Shown: positions 37,016-46,969 of the stretch, one piece after another
Numbering within the stretch: the stretch's first letter is position 1
Layout: each line of letters opens with the position of its first letter
Source: Alphaproteobacteria bacterium casp-alpha6
GTDB taxonomy: Bacteria > Pseudomonadota > Alphaproteobacteria > Rhodobacterales > Rhodobacteraceae
NCBI GenBank assembly: GCA_001510135.1
Contig: LFER01000006.1
Span: 50,076-114,075 of the forward strand
DNA: 64,000 nt
Direction: 5' to 3'
Made by a program: the position numbers and the translations under genes
Notes under the pieces: generated by a model
Told to the model about the DNA's origin: nothing
Database searches by the model: none
Seen by the model: the letters and a program-made list of their open reading frames with translations, nothing else

Positions 37016-37636
37016 ATGATACTGAGTGTGAAAGATCTGTCTGTGTCCCGTGGGGGCCGCTTGCTCCTCTCAGGGCTGAATTTTGAAGTTTTACCAAGTG
37101 AGGCGCTTGTGCTTACTGGTCCCAATGGCCTTGGAAAAACATCTCTGCTGCGCACTTTAGCCGGACTGCAGCCGCAAGCAGGGGGTGAGATCATCACAGA
37201 AAACGAGACGGCCGTTTATGCCGGTCATGCAGATGGCCTTAAATCTGGATTAAGCGTCATAGAAAATCTGCGATTTTGGGCGGATATTTTTGCAAGCCGA
37301 CACAGGCTGAACGATGCACTTGAACAGTTTGATCTGTCGGACTTGAAAAATCGTCTTGCAGGAAGACTGTCTGCCGGGCAGAAACGCCGTTTGGGCTTGG
37401 CCCGCCTTGTCCTGAGCGAGAGGCCTCTTTGGCTTCTGGATGAACCGACTGTGTCGCTTGATGAGCCCTCGCGTCAGGGATTTTATAAAACGCTCCAAAC
37501 CCATTTTGACGATGGCGGCGGCGCTGTTATTGTAAGCCACACACCACTTGCCCTCGCACGCTCACCAAAAGTAATGGACTTAAGCCTCTTTGCAGCACAG
37601 GGGTTTTTTACAACTGAAGTGGACGCCTTCCTATGA
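37016..37636 (+). CDS. ccmA: Heme exporter ATP-binding protein CcmA
   Basis: A 206-residue ABC ATPase with Walker A 'GPNGLGKTSLLRTLAG' near residue 39, signature 'LSAGQKRRLGLARL' and Walker B 'PLWLLDEPTVSLD'. With CcmB it powers release of holo-CcmE from CcmC/CcmD. The ATG at 37016 gives the usual N-terminus; an upstream TTG at 36998 is possible. It overlaps ccmB by 4 bases. Confidence 0.94.
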   Translation: MILSVKDLSVSRGGRLLLSGLNFEVLPSEALVLTGPNGLGKTSLLRTLAGLQPQAGGEIITENETAVYAGHADGLKSGLSVIENLRFWADIFASRHRLNDALEQFDLSDLKNRLAGRLSAGQKRRLGLARLVLSERPLWLLDEPTVSLDEPSRQGFYKTLQTHFDDGGGAVIVSHTPLALARSPKVMDLSLFAAQGFFTTEVDAFL

Positions 37637-38289
37637 TGGCCTTGCTGATGCGGGATCTGAAACTTGCCTTCCGCGCAGGAGGTGGGTTTGGATTTGCCAT
37701 TTTGTTTTTCTTTATTGTAACCCTGCTTCTTGCCTTTGGGATTGGTCCTGATGTTGTGCTGCTGGGCAAAATAGCGCCCGGTGCGCTATGGGTCTGTGCT
37801 TTACTGGCTTGTTTATTGTCATTGGATCGGCTTTTCGCCTTGGATTATGAAGACGGGACGCTCGACCTTTTGACGGTTGCACCGATCCCGTTAGAGGCTG
37901 TGGTTTTTGCGAAAAGTTGTGCCCATTGGATCACAACAGGGTTGCCGCTTGCATTGGTCGCTCCTTTGCTCGGCATTTTTCTGGACCTGCCTGCCGAGGG
38001 GTATCTTTGGGTGTTCCTGTCACTTTTGGCGGGAACACCTGCTCTGAGCATGATTGGAGCCTTCGGGGCGGCGTTGACATTGGGTCTGCGCAGGGGAGGG
38101 CTTTTGCTATCCGTTCTTGTTTTGCCACTTTACGTGCCGACGTTGATTTTTGGTGCAGAAGTGGCTCGGCGGGGCACCGTGGGAATGGATGTTCAGACAC
38201 CCTTTTTGCTGTTGGTTGCGCTCAGTTTTGGAGCGCTTGCCTTGTTGCCTTTTGCAGCTGCGGCAGTTTTACGTATCAACCTGCGCTAA
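37633..38289 (+). CDS. ccmB: Heme exporter permease CcmB
   Basis: A 218-residue membrane protein with six hydrophobic segments and the family start 'LLMRDLKLAFRAGGG', followed by 'LLSLDRLFALDYEDGTLDLL'. Membrane partner of CcmA. ATGA overlap with ccmA; ccmC follows after 44 bases. Confidence 0.94.
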   Translation: MMALLMRDLKLAFRAGGGFGFAILFFFIVTLLLAFGIGPDVVLLGKIAPGALWVCALLACLLSLDRLFALDYEDGTLDLLTVAPIPLEAVVFAKSCAHWITTGLPLALVAPLLGIFLDLPAEGYLWVFLSLLAGTPALSMIGAFGAALTLGLRRGGLLLSVLVLPLYVPTLIFGAEVARRGTVGMDVQTPFLLLVALSFGALALLPFAAAAVLRINLR

Positions 38290-38333
38290 AGAAACCTATA
38301 TGAGCACAGGAACGAAATGAGGTTTGAACCACG

Positions 38334-39062
38334 ATGTCGCTATGGGAATACGCAAATCCTGTAAAGTTTTTTGCCCTTTCGGGACGAATATTGCCTTGGG
38401 TGTCTGGATTTTCTGCGGCATGTTTGCTGATTGGCCTATATTGGGGATTTTTCCATACGCCTGATGATTATCGTATGGGATCCACGGTCAAGATTATCTA
38501 TATCCATGTCCCCTCAGCACTGATGGCTATCAACGCGTGGTTTATGATGCTTGTGGCTTCTTTGATTTGGCTGATACGACGTCACCACGTGAGCGCACTT
38601 GCAGCCAAAGCCGCCGCACCTGTTGGGGTTGTGATGACTTTGATTGCCTTAATCACTGGCGCGATTTGGGGCCAGCCAATGTGGGGTACATGGTGGGCCT
38701 GGGATCCAAGGCTTACATCTTTCCTGATTCTGTTTTTGTTTTATCTTGGTTATATGGTGATGTGGCGCGCTGTTGATAATCCTGACACTGCCGCAGACTT
38801 GACGTCAGTTCTGTGTATTGTCGGATCTATTTTTGCAGTATTGAGCCGCTATGCAGTGAATTTTTGGAACCAAGGCCTGCATCAAGGAGCGTCGCTTTCT
38901 TTGGATAAGGAGAAAAATGTGGCTGATGTGTTTTACCAGCCGTTATTGTTTTCTATCGGCGGGTTTATCCTTTTGTTTTTCGCCTTGGTTTTGTTAGGCA
39001 CGCGCGCGGAAATTAGAATGAGAAGAGCCGCAGCTTTACGGATGAGGCATGGCTTGGAATGA
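38334..39062 (+). CDS. ccmC: Heme-handling protein CcmC
   Basis: A 242-residue six-helix membrane protein with the WWD domain 'WGQPMWGTWWAWDPRLTS' near residues 107-124 and flanking heme-ligand histidines ('IHVPSALMAI' region and 'NQGLHQGAS'). It loads heme onto CcmE. It overlaps ccmD by 4 bases. Confidence 0.95.
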   Translation: MSLWEYANPVKFFALSGRILPWVSGFSAACLLIGLYWGFFHTPDDYRMGSTVKIIYIHVPSALMAINAWFMMLVASLIWLIRRHHVSALAAKAAAPVGVVMTLIALITGAIWGQPMWGTWWAWDPRLTSFLILFLFYLGYMVMWRAVDNPDTAADLTSVLCIVGSIFAVLSRYAVNFWNQGLHQGASLSLDKEKNVADVFYQPLLFSIGGFILLFFALVLLGTRAEIRMRRAAALRMRHGLE

Positions 39063-39211
39063 ACGTGGATTTAGGAAAATATGCTTTTTGGGTTCTCACA
39101 GCCTACGGCGCAACGGTTTTGTTGCTCGTACTTCTGGTGGGGTTTTACCTTTGGCTTAACATGCGATCAAAAGCAGATTTGAAAGATGCCGAGGATGCAA
39201 AGGATGCGTAA
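39059..39211 (+). CDS. ccmD: Heme exporter protein CcmD
   Basis: A 50-residue protein read directly from the sequence: ATG inside the end of ccmC (ATGA), one membrane helix ('TVLLLVLLVGFYLWLN') and an acidic, Asp/Ala/Lys-rich cytoplasmic tail. Size, topology, the N-terminal 'LGKYAFWVLTAYGA' and the location between ccmC and ccmG fit CcmD, which stabilises CcmC-CcmE complexes. Confidence 0.92.
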   Translation: MNVDLGKYAFWVLTAYGATVLLLVLLVGFYLWLNMRSKADLKDAEDAKDA

Positions 39212-39746
39212 ATTTTCGCCTTTATTAATCTTGCCACCTCTGGTCTTTTTTGCACTGGCGGGTCTATTTTTGTTCAGCATGAAAAATGGCGGACAGTCAG
39301 AGAATAAATCTGCACTGATCGGCAAACCCGCCCCGCAATTTAAGGAAAGCACCCTTGAGGGATATCCCGCGTTTACAAACGACATGATCGGGCAGGGGGA
39401 AGTCATTTTGATCAATTTTTGGGCAAGCTGGTGTCCCCCCTGCCGCGCAGAACACCCAACTCTGAAAGAGCTCTCAGATCGTGGGATCCCGCTTTATGGT
39501 GTGAATTTTAAAGACCGTCCCGAAAATGCCTTGCGCTTTTTGGAAGAGGACGGAAACCCATTCGCTGCCATCACAGCTGATCGTGAAGGACGTACAGGTA
39601 TTGACTGGGGCGTGGCGGGATTACCTGAAACCTTCATTATTGATGGTGAGGGAAAAATTCTTTACCGGTTTGCGGGCCCTTTGATTGAAGGGAACTATGC
39701 CAATGTGTTTTTGCCTGAACTGGAGGCAGCATTGGCAGGCAACTGA
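39204..39746 (+). CDS. ccmG: Thiol:disulfide oxidoreductase CcmG/DsbE
   Basis: A membrane-anchored periplasmic thioredoxin of about 180 residues that reduces CcmH or apocytochrome c. Signal anchor 'LLILPPLVFFALAGLFLF' and active site 'WASWCPPCRAEHP' at residues ~74-86, cis-Pro in 'GLPETFII'. Three in-frame ATGs (39186, 39195, 39204) are possible; the last gives the normal N-terminus and has GAGGA 8 bases upstream. All overlap the ccmD end. Confidence 0.93.
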   Translation: MRKFSPLLILPPLVFFALAGLFLFSMKNGGQSENKSALIGKPAPQFKESTLEGYPAFTNDMIGQGEVILINFWASWCPPCRAEHPTLKELSDRGIPLYGVNFKDRPENALRFLEEDGNPFAAITADREGRTGIDWGVAGLPETFIIDGEGKILYRFAGPLIEGNYANVFLPELEAALAGN

Positions 39747-39753
39747 TGCCATC

Positions 39754-40825
39754 TTAACCGACTTCGTGACCCCAGAAAACGGTATCTTCTTTAACAACAC
39801 TGGCGTTGCCATTTTCGCTGAACACCTGAATTTCGACTGTGTCGCCGGCATTTAATCCCGTTAAAACAACCGTCTGTAATCGGTGTATGCGATCAGAGAC
39901 CGGTGCAATTTCATTCACTTGGCTTCCACGTAAAGGGGTTCTTTTTGCTTAGAAACAGCTATGCCTCCAATGCGTCACAGGCGGCCTCAAGAGCCTTTAT
40001 TGTGACTGTCGCGGCCAATTGAAATGTGCCCGAAACTGGTGCTGTAAAAATATTGTCGGAGGCATAGAAACATCCTTGATCATTAAAAGAGGTCATGTTT
40101 ATCCCGATACGTTTCCAAGTGTTTGATTCAATGTAATTATCGTAATTTGTATAGGCGCTAAAACGAGGAAGTCTGGGCTGATCAACAATAGCGGTCGCGG
40201 AGTTGACGCTCAGCGCATCAAAGTAGGCGTTTCCGTCCCCGCTTGTCGTCAGGCGAAATGTTTCAGACCCGAACTGTCCCAAAAGAGCGCGTGTTTGATA
40301 TCCCGTTTGGAATACAAAGCCCAAATTGCAATCTGAACTGTCTTTGTTCAAAGTCTGAATTAAACCACCGTCGCCGCCTTCAGTGTCATCAAGTGCACTC
40401 CATAAGGCCGTTTGGGTTTTTACAGCAAAGCGTTTTTGGCTGTCTGTAACGGGCCCGTTTGACAGGGTTGATGTGTCGATATCTTTGACGACTGCCTTCC
40501 AATTGCTCCCGTCAAAGAGTTCTAGACGGTCCTTTGTCTCCATATAAATCCGCCACCCTTTTTGCGGGGTAAGATACCGCCATGCATCGTTTTCAAAATA
40601 TGCGATTTGATCCGTTCGCCCAGCCCAGGGCCCTTTTGCATAAAGGGGGATAATATAACAGTCAGCTTCCTGTGCGTCACTTGGGGGCTCTTCGATTTGA
40701 TTAGAGATCGCGCTCATTTGCACGAGCACGTCCAAGAGGCGCACAGTTTCATTATGCGTGACATGTTTTTGTGCCTGAGAGGGCTGAATATAGGGAAAGG
40801 CGTGTCGTTTGGATTCTTCTGACAT
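39754..40825 (-). pseudogene. DUF2793 tail-fibre gene of gene transfer agent type, 3' end frameshifted
   Basis: The intact frame 40825-39959 encodes 288 residues of a DUF2793 protein ('FPYIQPSQAQKHVTHNE', 'WRYLTPQKGWRIY'), the family of RcGTA tail-fibre protein Rcc00171. It stops at TAG (39961-39959) in the middle of the last beta domain, right after '...DALEA'. In another frame the strand continues downstream as 'TPLRGSQVNEIAP', 'TGLNAGDTVEIQVFSENG' and 'DTVFWGHEVG', ending at 39754; this is the usual C-terminus of these proteins. So a small indel, perhaps with loss of a few codons, broke the gene near 39945-39961. It stands alone between ccmG and ugd. Confidence 0.8.
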
Positions 40826-40904
40826 TATAGCGCTCCGGATTTTGATATTTGGAGCAGCTTTGCCAAAAAAAGAGCTAATGATCCTTTAGGTCGGCGTGCG
40901 TTGC

Positions 40905-42269
40905 CTATTCCTTGATTTTGTCATCATTGTCAGATTGTGGAGCATCTTGAACAGTTTCGAAATGCGCCCGCCCGATACATTCATAGCTTACGAATCCAGC
41001 CTTTTTCGCGTCCTTAGAGCTGTAAATATTGCGAAGATCGGCCATCCTTGGATCATTCATCCGTTTTGCCAGCCGCTTCAGATCCAACCCGCGGAATTCG
41101 TTCCATTCGGTCAAAAGCACAACAAGATCAGCATTTTGAACGATCTTATAGGGATCTTCAATCCAGCTAACGCTCGGAAGCAGAGCTTCGCCTTCGTGAC
41201 GACCTTGGGGATCACAGACACGTATCTTGGCGCCCCCAGCCACAAGGGCAGGGATAATCGTAAGGCTTGGCGCATCGCGCATATCGTCGGTATTGGGCTT
41301 AAACGTAACACCTAATATAGCGATTGTTTTCCCGTTAAAGGACCCGTCGCATTGATCGAGCAGCTTGTCGACCATACGACGTTTTGTTTCTTCATTTACT
41401 TTGATAACCGTTTCTGTGATTTGCATTGGGACGGCATGTTCCTGACCAATGCGTGCCAGAGCTTTGGTATCTTTGGGAAAACAGCTCCCCCCATAACCTG
41501 GACCAGCATGCAGGAATTTGCTGCCGATGCGATTGTCCATTCCAATGCCTCTTGCGACCTCTTTTATGTCTGCGCCAACTTTTTCGCAAAGTGCGGCCAT
41601 TTCATTAATAAAGGTGATTTTGGTAGCAAGAAACGCATTTGCCCCGTATTTAATCATTTCCGCACTTTCCAGATCGGTCATCACAATCGGAAATTCGCGC
41701 AGCGATAAGGGGCGATATATTTCTGACATTACATCTCCGGCTTTGGGCGTCTGAATGCCGATGACCACTCTGTCAGGTTTCATGAAATCTTCGATTGCGG
41801 CGCCCTCGCGCAAGAATTCTGGGTTCGAGGCGACATCAAATTCAAGGTCCGGATTTGCCTTGCGCACGACTTGTTTGACTTGCCGGTTTGTTCCCACGGG
41901 AACTGTAGATTTGGTGACAATGACCAGATACTCTTTGGCAGCGCGGGCGATTTCTTCGGCAGCTGCCATAACATAAGTCAGGTCTGCATGCCCGTCGCCC
42001 CGTCGTGTCGGAGTGCCAACCGCAATAAAGACCGCGTCAGCGCCCTCTATGGCGCTCGGCAAATCAACAGTGAAAGTCAAGCGCCCCGCATCAACATTCT
42101 TGGCCATCAACATATCAAGGCCGGGTTCAAAAATTGGAACCTTCCCCTGTTTCAAATTTGCTATTTTGTTCGCGTCTTTGTCCACGCAAACAACATTATG
42201 ACCGAAATCAGAAAAACAGACGCCCGAGACCAATCCAACATATCCTGTTCCGATCATTGCGATTTTCAT
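40905..42269 (-). CDS. ugd: UDP-glucose 6-dehydrogenase
   Basis: A 454-residue NAD enzyme that oxidises UDP-glucose to UDP-glucuronate for surface polysaccharide. N-terminal Rossmann motif 'IGTGYVGLVSGVCFSDFG', catalytic Cys in 'GPGYGGSCFPKDTKAL' near residue 260, and C-terminal UDP-binding domain ('ILGVTFKPNTDDMRDAPSL'). About 20 C-terminal residues beyond the core are Asp/Lys-rich. No polysaccharide cluster is next to it. Confidence 0.95.
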   Translation of the reverse strand: MKIAMIGTGYVGLVSGVCFSDFGHNVVCVDKDANKIANLKQGKVPIFEPGLDMLMAKNVDAGRLTFTVDLPSAIEGADAVFIAVGTPTRRGDGHADLTYVMAAAEEIARAAKEYLVIVTKSTVPVGTNRQVKQVVRKANPDLEFDVASNPEFLREGAAIEDFMKPDRVVIGIQTPKAGDVMSEIYRPLSLREFPIVMTDLESAEMIKYGANAFLATKITFINEMAALCEKVGADIKEVARGIGMDNRIGSKFLHAGPGYGGSCFPKDTKALARIGQEHAVPMQITETVIKVNEETKRRMVDKLLDQCDGSFNGKTIAILGVTFKPNTDDMRDAPSLTIIPALVAGGAKIRVCDPQGRHEGEALLPSVSWIEDPYKIVQNADLVVLLTEWNEFRGLDLKRLAKRMNDPRMADLRNIYSSKDAKKAGFVSYECIGRAHFETVQDAPQSDNDDKIKE

Positions 42270-42477
42270 TGACGAACTTCCTTGTCGTTTTGAGGTATCC
42301 GCACAATTTGGGCGAGGACCATTTTTCTAAACTGCGTGCATACATAGCAAATAATCATGAGACAACAATGATAATTCACCTTAATCCTTATGCAAATTCG
42401 CTCAATATCACGGGGTTTTGTTAATCCTCTGATAACTTAATCACCTTCAAGATGCCTGAGGGTAAAAGAGGTGAAAC

Positions 42478-44631
42478 ATGTGGGAGCTGAACTGGCTGGG
42501 CCGGTTGGGATCGGCGCGATCTGGCGCTGCGGGTCATCCTATCGGGGTAGTAACAGGATCGTCTGAGGATCGGCTAAGTCTTTATGACTTCATAAAAGGC
42601 AAAGGGTATCGGTTTGATATTTCATCATCGGGTATTGCATATAAAAATGCGTTTGAACTGACACAAGAGAACGCCGTGTCATTGGACATGGGAGAACTTT
42701 TTTTCAAGATTTCCCACGATACGACGGAGCAAGTATTTAATTATAATTGGCAAGAAAAATATGCATCCAACGAAGCGGCTTTGCAGTCACTCGGAGAGGC
42801 CAGTTTCGGATTTGCGTTCAGGGCGCTTGGCATCGCTCAAAATGGCGTCAATTATTTCATCTGTGCGCAAGAAGCAGGCGGAGGTTTTTCCGTATTTAAA
42901 GAGACCGGAGACGGACAGTTTGTTCCCACGGTGCGGGCGCGAGATACGTCAAAAACCTATCTTTCAAAGGTTAATTCCTTGTGCAGCCTAAAAACGGACG
43001 CGGGGCAATTTATCTATGCGGCCTCTGGCACAGAAAACGGATTAAGCATTTTCAAGTTGCTGGAAAATGGAAGGCTAAGCCATTTTGCGCAGATTGGTGA
43101 TGCGCAATCTCTACCGGTAAGTGGAATTTCTGAGGTGAAATCCATTATGCTTGGCGGACAAAAATTTTTGATTTTGGCGGCACGGGACACGCATTCCCTC
43201 ACGGTGTTGCATGTCGGCGAAGATGGCAAGCTCAAGCCAGCAGATCATATACTGGATGATCAGGTTTTGCGGATCAAATCTAAATCGGCGTTGGGGGTTA
43301 CAGAGTTTGCTGGAAGAGGTTACGTCGTGGCAGGTGGGGGTGACGGTGGTATTTTGGTTTTTGAACTTTTGCCAACTGGGCGGCTTTTGCACCTTGTTAC
43401 TAAAGTGAGTGCGCCTGAGGCCCTGATCGAACAGGTGAGCGAATTGAAATTTATTCCAGCTGGGTCAAAACTATTTATTTTGCTGAAGGATAATAGGCAT
43501 TCAGAATTGGGGGTCTTTGAATTCGATCTTACAGATATTTCTGGAGCTGAGCATGTGATCAATGGAAGGCATAATCTTCTCCTTGCGAAAGATGGGGCGC
43601 GCGCTCTTGAGGGACGGGCTGGCAACGATATTCTTGTCGACGCAAAAGGCGAACAAATTCTGCGGGGTGACGATGGTGCAGATATATTCGTCCTAAGAAG
43701 AGATGCAGAGCGTGATTTTATTTTAGACTTTGACATTAGCGAAGATCGTCTGGATTTATCTCATTGGGATCGCCTTTATAGCCTTGATCAACTCAACATC
43801 TCTTCGCGCAACCATGGTGTGAGGATTGTTTTTCATGATGAGGAACTCACAATTAATTCCTCAGATGGCCGTTCAATCACGCGAAGTGATCTTGAGACTG
43901 CAGATATCGTCTTTATGTTTCGTTTTGATTTTGATCTGACGCCCAGAGAGACGAGCACGCCTGAGCCAACGCAGCCACCATTAAGTGATGAAACTATTCT
44001 GAGCGTTCCTCACGAGGACACTCTTTTTCCAATTCCACCGGATACCAAAGGAGAGTATCCGGAACTTATCTCTGCCCCCTATGTCCCTGCGGAAGGGCCG
44101 TACTTTTTGACTTCCATGCTAAGGCAGATGGAAACAACGCTCATCAATGGGGCAAGTTACAACAGAGCCACATATAAGCTCGCAACTCTCGGAAATGCCG
44201 ACAATAATGGTATGAACGGATCGCAAAGCGCAGAACATATTGTATCACTTGGGGGGCACGATGTGATTTATGCCCTTGGCGGCAATGATATTTTGGATGG
44301 TGGAACAGGTTCGGACAGGCTTTATGGTGGTAATGGCCATGACACGCTGATCGGAGGGTCTGGTGAAGATGTTTTGGTTGGGGGCAACGGAAATGATGTT
44401 TTTTTGTTTTACCCCACCCTCGCGGGGGAAAGGGATGTGATCGCAGATTTTGACGTTGCAAGGGATAAAATAAATATCCAAAATCTGACTGGCAAATCTG
44501 CTCAGGCTATCTTTGACAACCTTCGTATTGTTGAGGTCGTTGATGATCTCTGGATTGATGTGCACGGGCAGGCGATTATCCTGAAAAATATTGATGAAAA
44601 TGATCTAAATGTTGACCATTTTATTTTTTAG
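42478..44631 (+). CDS. Secreted RTX protein with propeller-like N-terminal region
   Basis: A 717-residue protein with no Sec signal. Residues ~60-365 contain repeated strand patterns ('YFICAQEAGGGFSVFKETGDG', 'FIYAASGTENGLSIFKLLENG', 'VVAGGGDGGILVFELLPTG') that look like blades of a beta-propeller of the lactonase type. One RTX-like block is at ~375-400 ('EGRAGNDILVDAKGEQILRG'), and nonapeptide repeats are near the C-terminus (~600-640: 'GGNDILDGGTGSDRLYGG', 'GGNGNDVF'). Such repeats bind calcium and mark type I secretion. Function unknown. It has an AGAGGTG site. Confidence 0.85.
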   Translation: MWELNWLGRLGSARSGAAGHPIGVVTGSSEDRLSLYDFIKGKGYRFDISSSGIAYKNAFELTQENAVSLDMGELFFKISHDTTEQVFNYNWQEKYASNEAALQSLGEASFGFAFRALGIAQNGVNYFICAQEAGGGFSVFKETGDGQFVPTVRARDTSKTYLSKVNSLCSLKTDAGQFIYAASGTENGLSIFKLLENGRLSHFAQIGDAQSLPVSGISEVKSIMLGGQKFLILAARDTHSLTVLHVGEDGKLKPADHILDDQVLRIKSKSALGVTEFAGRGYVVAGGGDGGILVFELLPTGRLLHLVTKVSAPEALIEQVSELKFIPAGSKLFILLKDNRHSELGVFEFDLTDISGAEHVINGRHNLLLAKDGARALEGRAGNDILVDAKGEQILRGDDGADIFVLRRDAERDFILDFDISEDRLDLSHWDRLYSLDQLNISSRNHGVRIVFHDEELTINSSDGRSITRSDLETADIVFMFRFDFDLTPRETSTPEPTQPPLSDETILSVPHEDTLFPIPPDTKGEYPELISAPYVPAEGPYFLTSMLRQMETTLINGASYNRATYKLATLGNADNNGMNGSQSAEHIVSLGGHDVIYALGGNDILDGGTGSDRLYGGNGHDTLIGGSGEDVLVGGNGNDVFLFYPTLAGERDVIADFDVARDKINIQNLTGKSAQAIFDNLRIVEVVDDLWIDVHGQAIILKNIDENDLNVDHFIF

Positions 44632-44710
44632 GGATCGTGAGGCAGATGGGATCGCCAAGCGGTAAAATTTAAAAGCGTGATTGTTCAATGATATGTCATT
44701 TTTTGGGCCA

Positions 44711-46969
44711 TTAGCTCACAAAAATGATATTGCCAAGGTCAAATCCGTCATGATTTACCCCCTCAAGAATGATGCGGTAATTGTCGTAAATAATTTCAAG
44801 GTTTGGACCATTATCCACGAGGCGTACGGCGCTAAAACGACCAAGTTGATTTGCTGCTTCGGCACCCTGAAGAACGAGGCGATCCTCTTCTACATTGAAA
44901 TCGCAGACCCTGTCGATCTCGCTGGCGTGAAAATCGGAAAACACAAAAACATCGGCCCCTTCGCCCCCATAAAGAAGGTCGCTACCCAAGCCGTCAAACA
45001 GGAAATCATTTCCTAATCCTCCGAAGAGACGATCATTCCCTTCGCCCCCGTAAAGCGTGTCGTGCCCTTCGCCCCCGTCGATAAAGTCCCAACCAGAACC
45101 GGCATGCAAAATGTCATCGGTCGTGCCGCCGACAAGTGTGTCATCATGAAGCTGAGCCGAACTGCCGATCACATTTCGAAGGTTAATAGGAAGGTCAAAT
45201 TTATCAGGCTCTGGCAATTGGAAAGCCTCTGCAGTGAGACCAATATCACCATCACCTTGGGGAACAAGGTTTCTGATTGTCGCCTCAATGTGCAGCGCAT
45301 CATTTTGAAGTGGCGCGTCATGGTGAATTGTAATTTGGACAATTTCAAACGGATTTAAGTTCAAGCGAATATTTTCAAGATTTTTTAGCTCGTCCGAGGC
45401 TACGGCTTTGATCAAAGCATCCACGTCGTTTTCGGTGGCAAAATAATAATCGGATATCAATTTGGGGTTGGCAATTTTTGGAATGATATCGTCAAATTCC
45501 GGTAGATAGGTGAAATATTCTTTCGTGCCATCTGACTTCTCATGTATTTTGATATGTGTGGCCTTGGAATCGTCAAAGAAAACAAGCGTTTTGAGCTGTT
45601 GGTATTCTTCATAGGTTATTTTACGTTTGACGACACGGTTCTTTCCGGCCAAATCGGCCATTTCATTCAAGCCGTCAGAGCTCAACGGATCATATCCCAA
45701 GATAAGGGCTGAAATAGAATTCATCCGACCAATAACGCCCTGCAAATTCAGCGATAATTGTGCGAACTAACTATTACGAGACGCAATATAAAGGACAGTT
45801 TTATGGTCGTTTTGAAAGCCGATAGTTTCATAGGCTGCGATATCGTCGTTTATTGTCAGATCCAATATTTTCATTGGTGCTGTTTCGTTCTGAGATCTGA
45901 GGCTATCAGACAGCATTTGAAACAACGCGCCAGTAGGTTTTAACGCGCCTGTGCCATCCGGATTTCCTGCAATGCTATTTGGAGTCTTATGCTGGATCGG
46001 CCAAACATGTGCGCTGTCAACTCCCATGTCAATCATATAGGAAAACTGTTTGAGCAGAGTGCCCGCACCTTTCAACCCGAGTTGATCAGCAAGGTTTTTT
46101 TGAACGTTCCATTCGGTGAAATGTAGGCCCAATTCTTTATCCGAAACGCTCTCCCAAGCTTTTTGCCAAGAAACAATTTTTTTATATAGATGGCGTGTTT
46201 CAAGTGCGACGGCGTTTGTATCTGACGGGGCCGCAAAATCATCATTTCCCTTGTGATCTTTGATGTAATAATAGTGGTTGACCACTCCGTCGATTGCATC
46301 AATCGCTCCAGAGCTCAATTGATTGATAATGGCTGTGTTGGCACCGTCATGGTTGCCGCCTTTGTAATTGCTTCCCCTGCCGAAAATTTCTGCCATCTGC
46401 ATCAGAATATCAGGCTGATTGTCGCCGCTTAACCCTGCCGCCTGAAAGCCCTCAGCAAGGGATTTGGCTGCAATATTTGCGCGAAACCCATATGTCGTTT
46501 CGTTAATTGTTGTCTGTCCAATCGAATATTCATTGCCGATTTCTATGGCGTTCACCAGTCCGGCATAATCTTTGCCGATCAGTTTCGCAAAAGTGGCTAC
46601 TTTTTCCTGATATAGTGAAGCGGTGTAACCTTTTTCAAAAAGTTCCTTGGTTGGAATGCCAAGCGTAACGGTGAAAGAGGCACCATTCGCATTTTGTGTT
46701 TTCACCCAATCCAGAAAATTCACCAATCTGGGAGAAAGATTTGATGAAGTCGTGTTTTCGAGTAAATCACAGATATCTTCTAGCATACCACCCGGATAGC
46801 GCAGATTGCTCAAACCCAATGAAAGCGCGCTTTTCCCAAAATTCTCGATTGGGATCCCGTCAATCGCCACATTCTTTTCATGTAGCGCATTACCGCCAAA
46901 GTGGGATTGATGGACAGAATTATCCGTTTGTGCGACCGCATTGATCGTAATTTTATCTATGACACCCAT
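44711..46969 (-). pseudogene. Glycosidase-like protein with RTX tail, split by an in-frame TAG
   Basis: Two frames on the minus strand, 46969-45770 and 45766-44711, are in the same phase with only a TAG (45769-45767) between them. The first (~400 residues) resembles a (beta/alpha)8 glycosidase: 'LSNLRYPGGMLEDI', 'NAIEIGNEYS' with a likely acid/base Glu near residue 145, and 'LGLHFTEWNVQ' with a likely nucleophile Glu near residue 285. It is cut within a C-terminal beta region ('KTVLYIASRNS'). The second continues 'FAQLSLNLQGVIG' and ends with RTX repeats ('GGEGHDTLYGGEGNDRLFGG') and a secretion-type tail. Together they would be ~752 residues, a calcium-binding type I exported enzyme. The ATG at 46969 has GGAG 8 bases upstream. 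If real, the stop separates the enzyme from its export signal. Confidence 0.75.

Noticed and set aside
44276..44400. Short tandem-like DNA repeats as a CRISPR array or minisatellite
   Set aside because: They encode the glycine-aspartate RTX nonapeptides in frame, with no conserved repeat/spacer pattern.
2899..45769. Stop-codon readthrough or recoding to explain the in-frame TAA and TAG codons
   Set aside because: TAA and TAG end many intact genes in the window (for example murI with TAA, the 17504 gene with TAG), both stop types are affected, and two other lesions are frameshifts. Plain pseudogenisation or sequence error is simpler.
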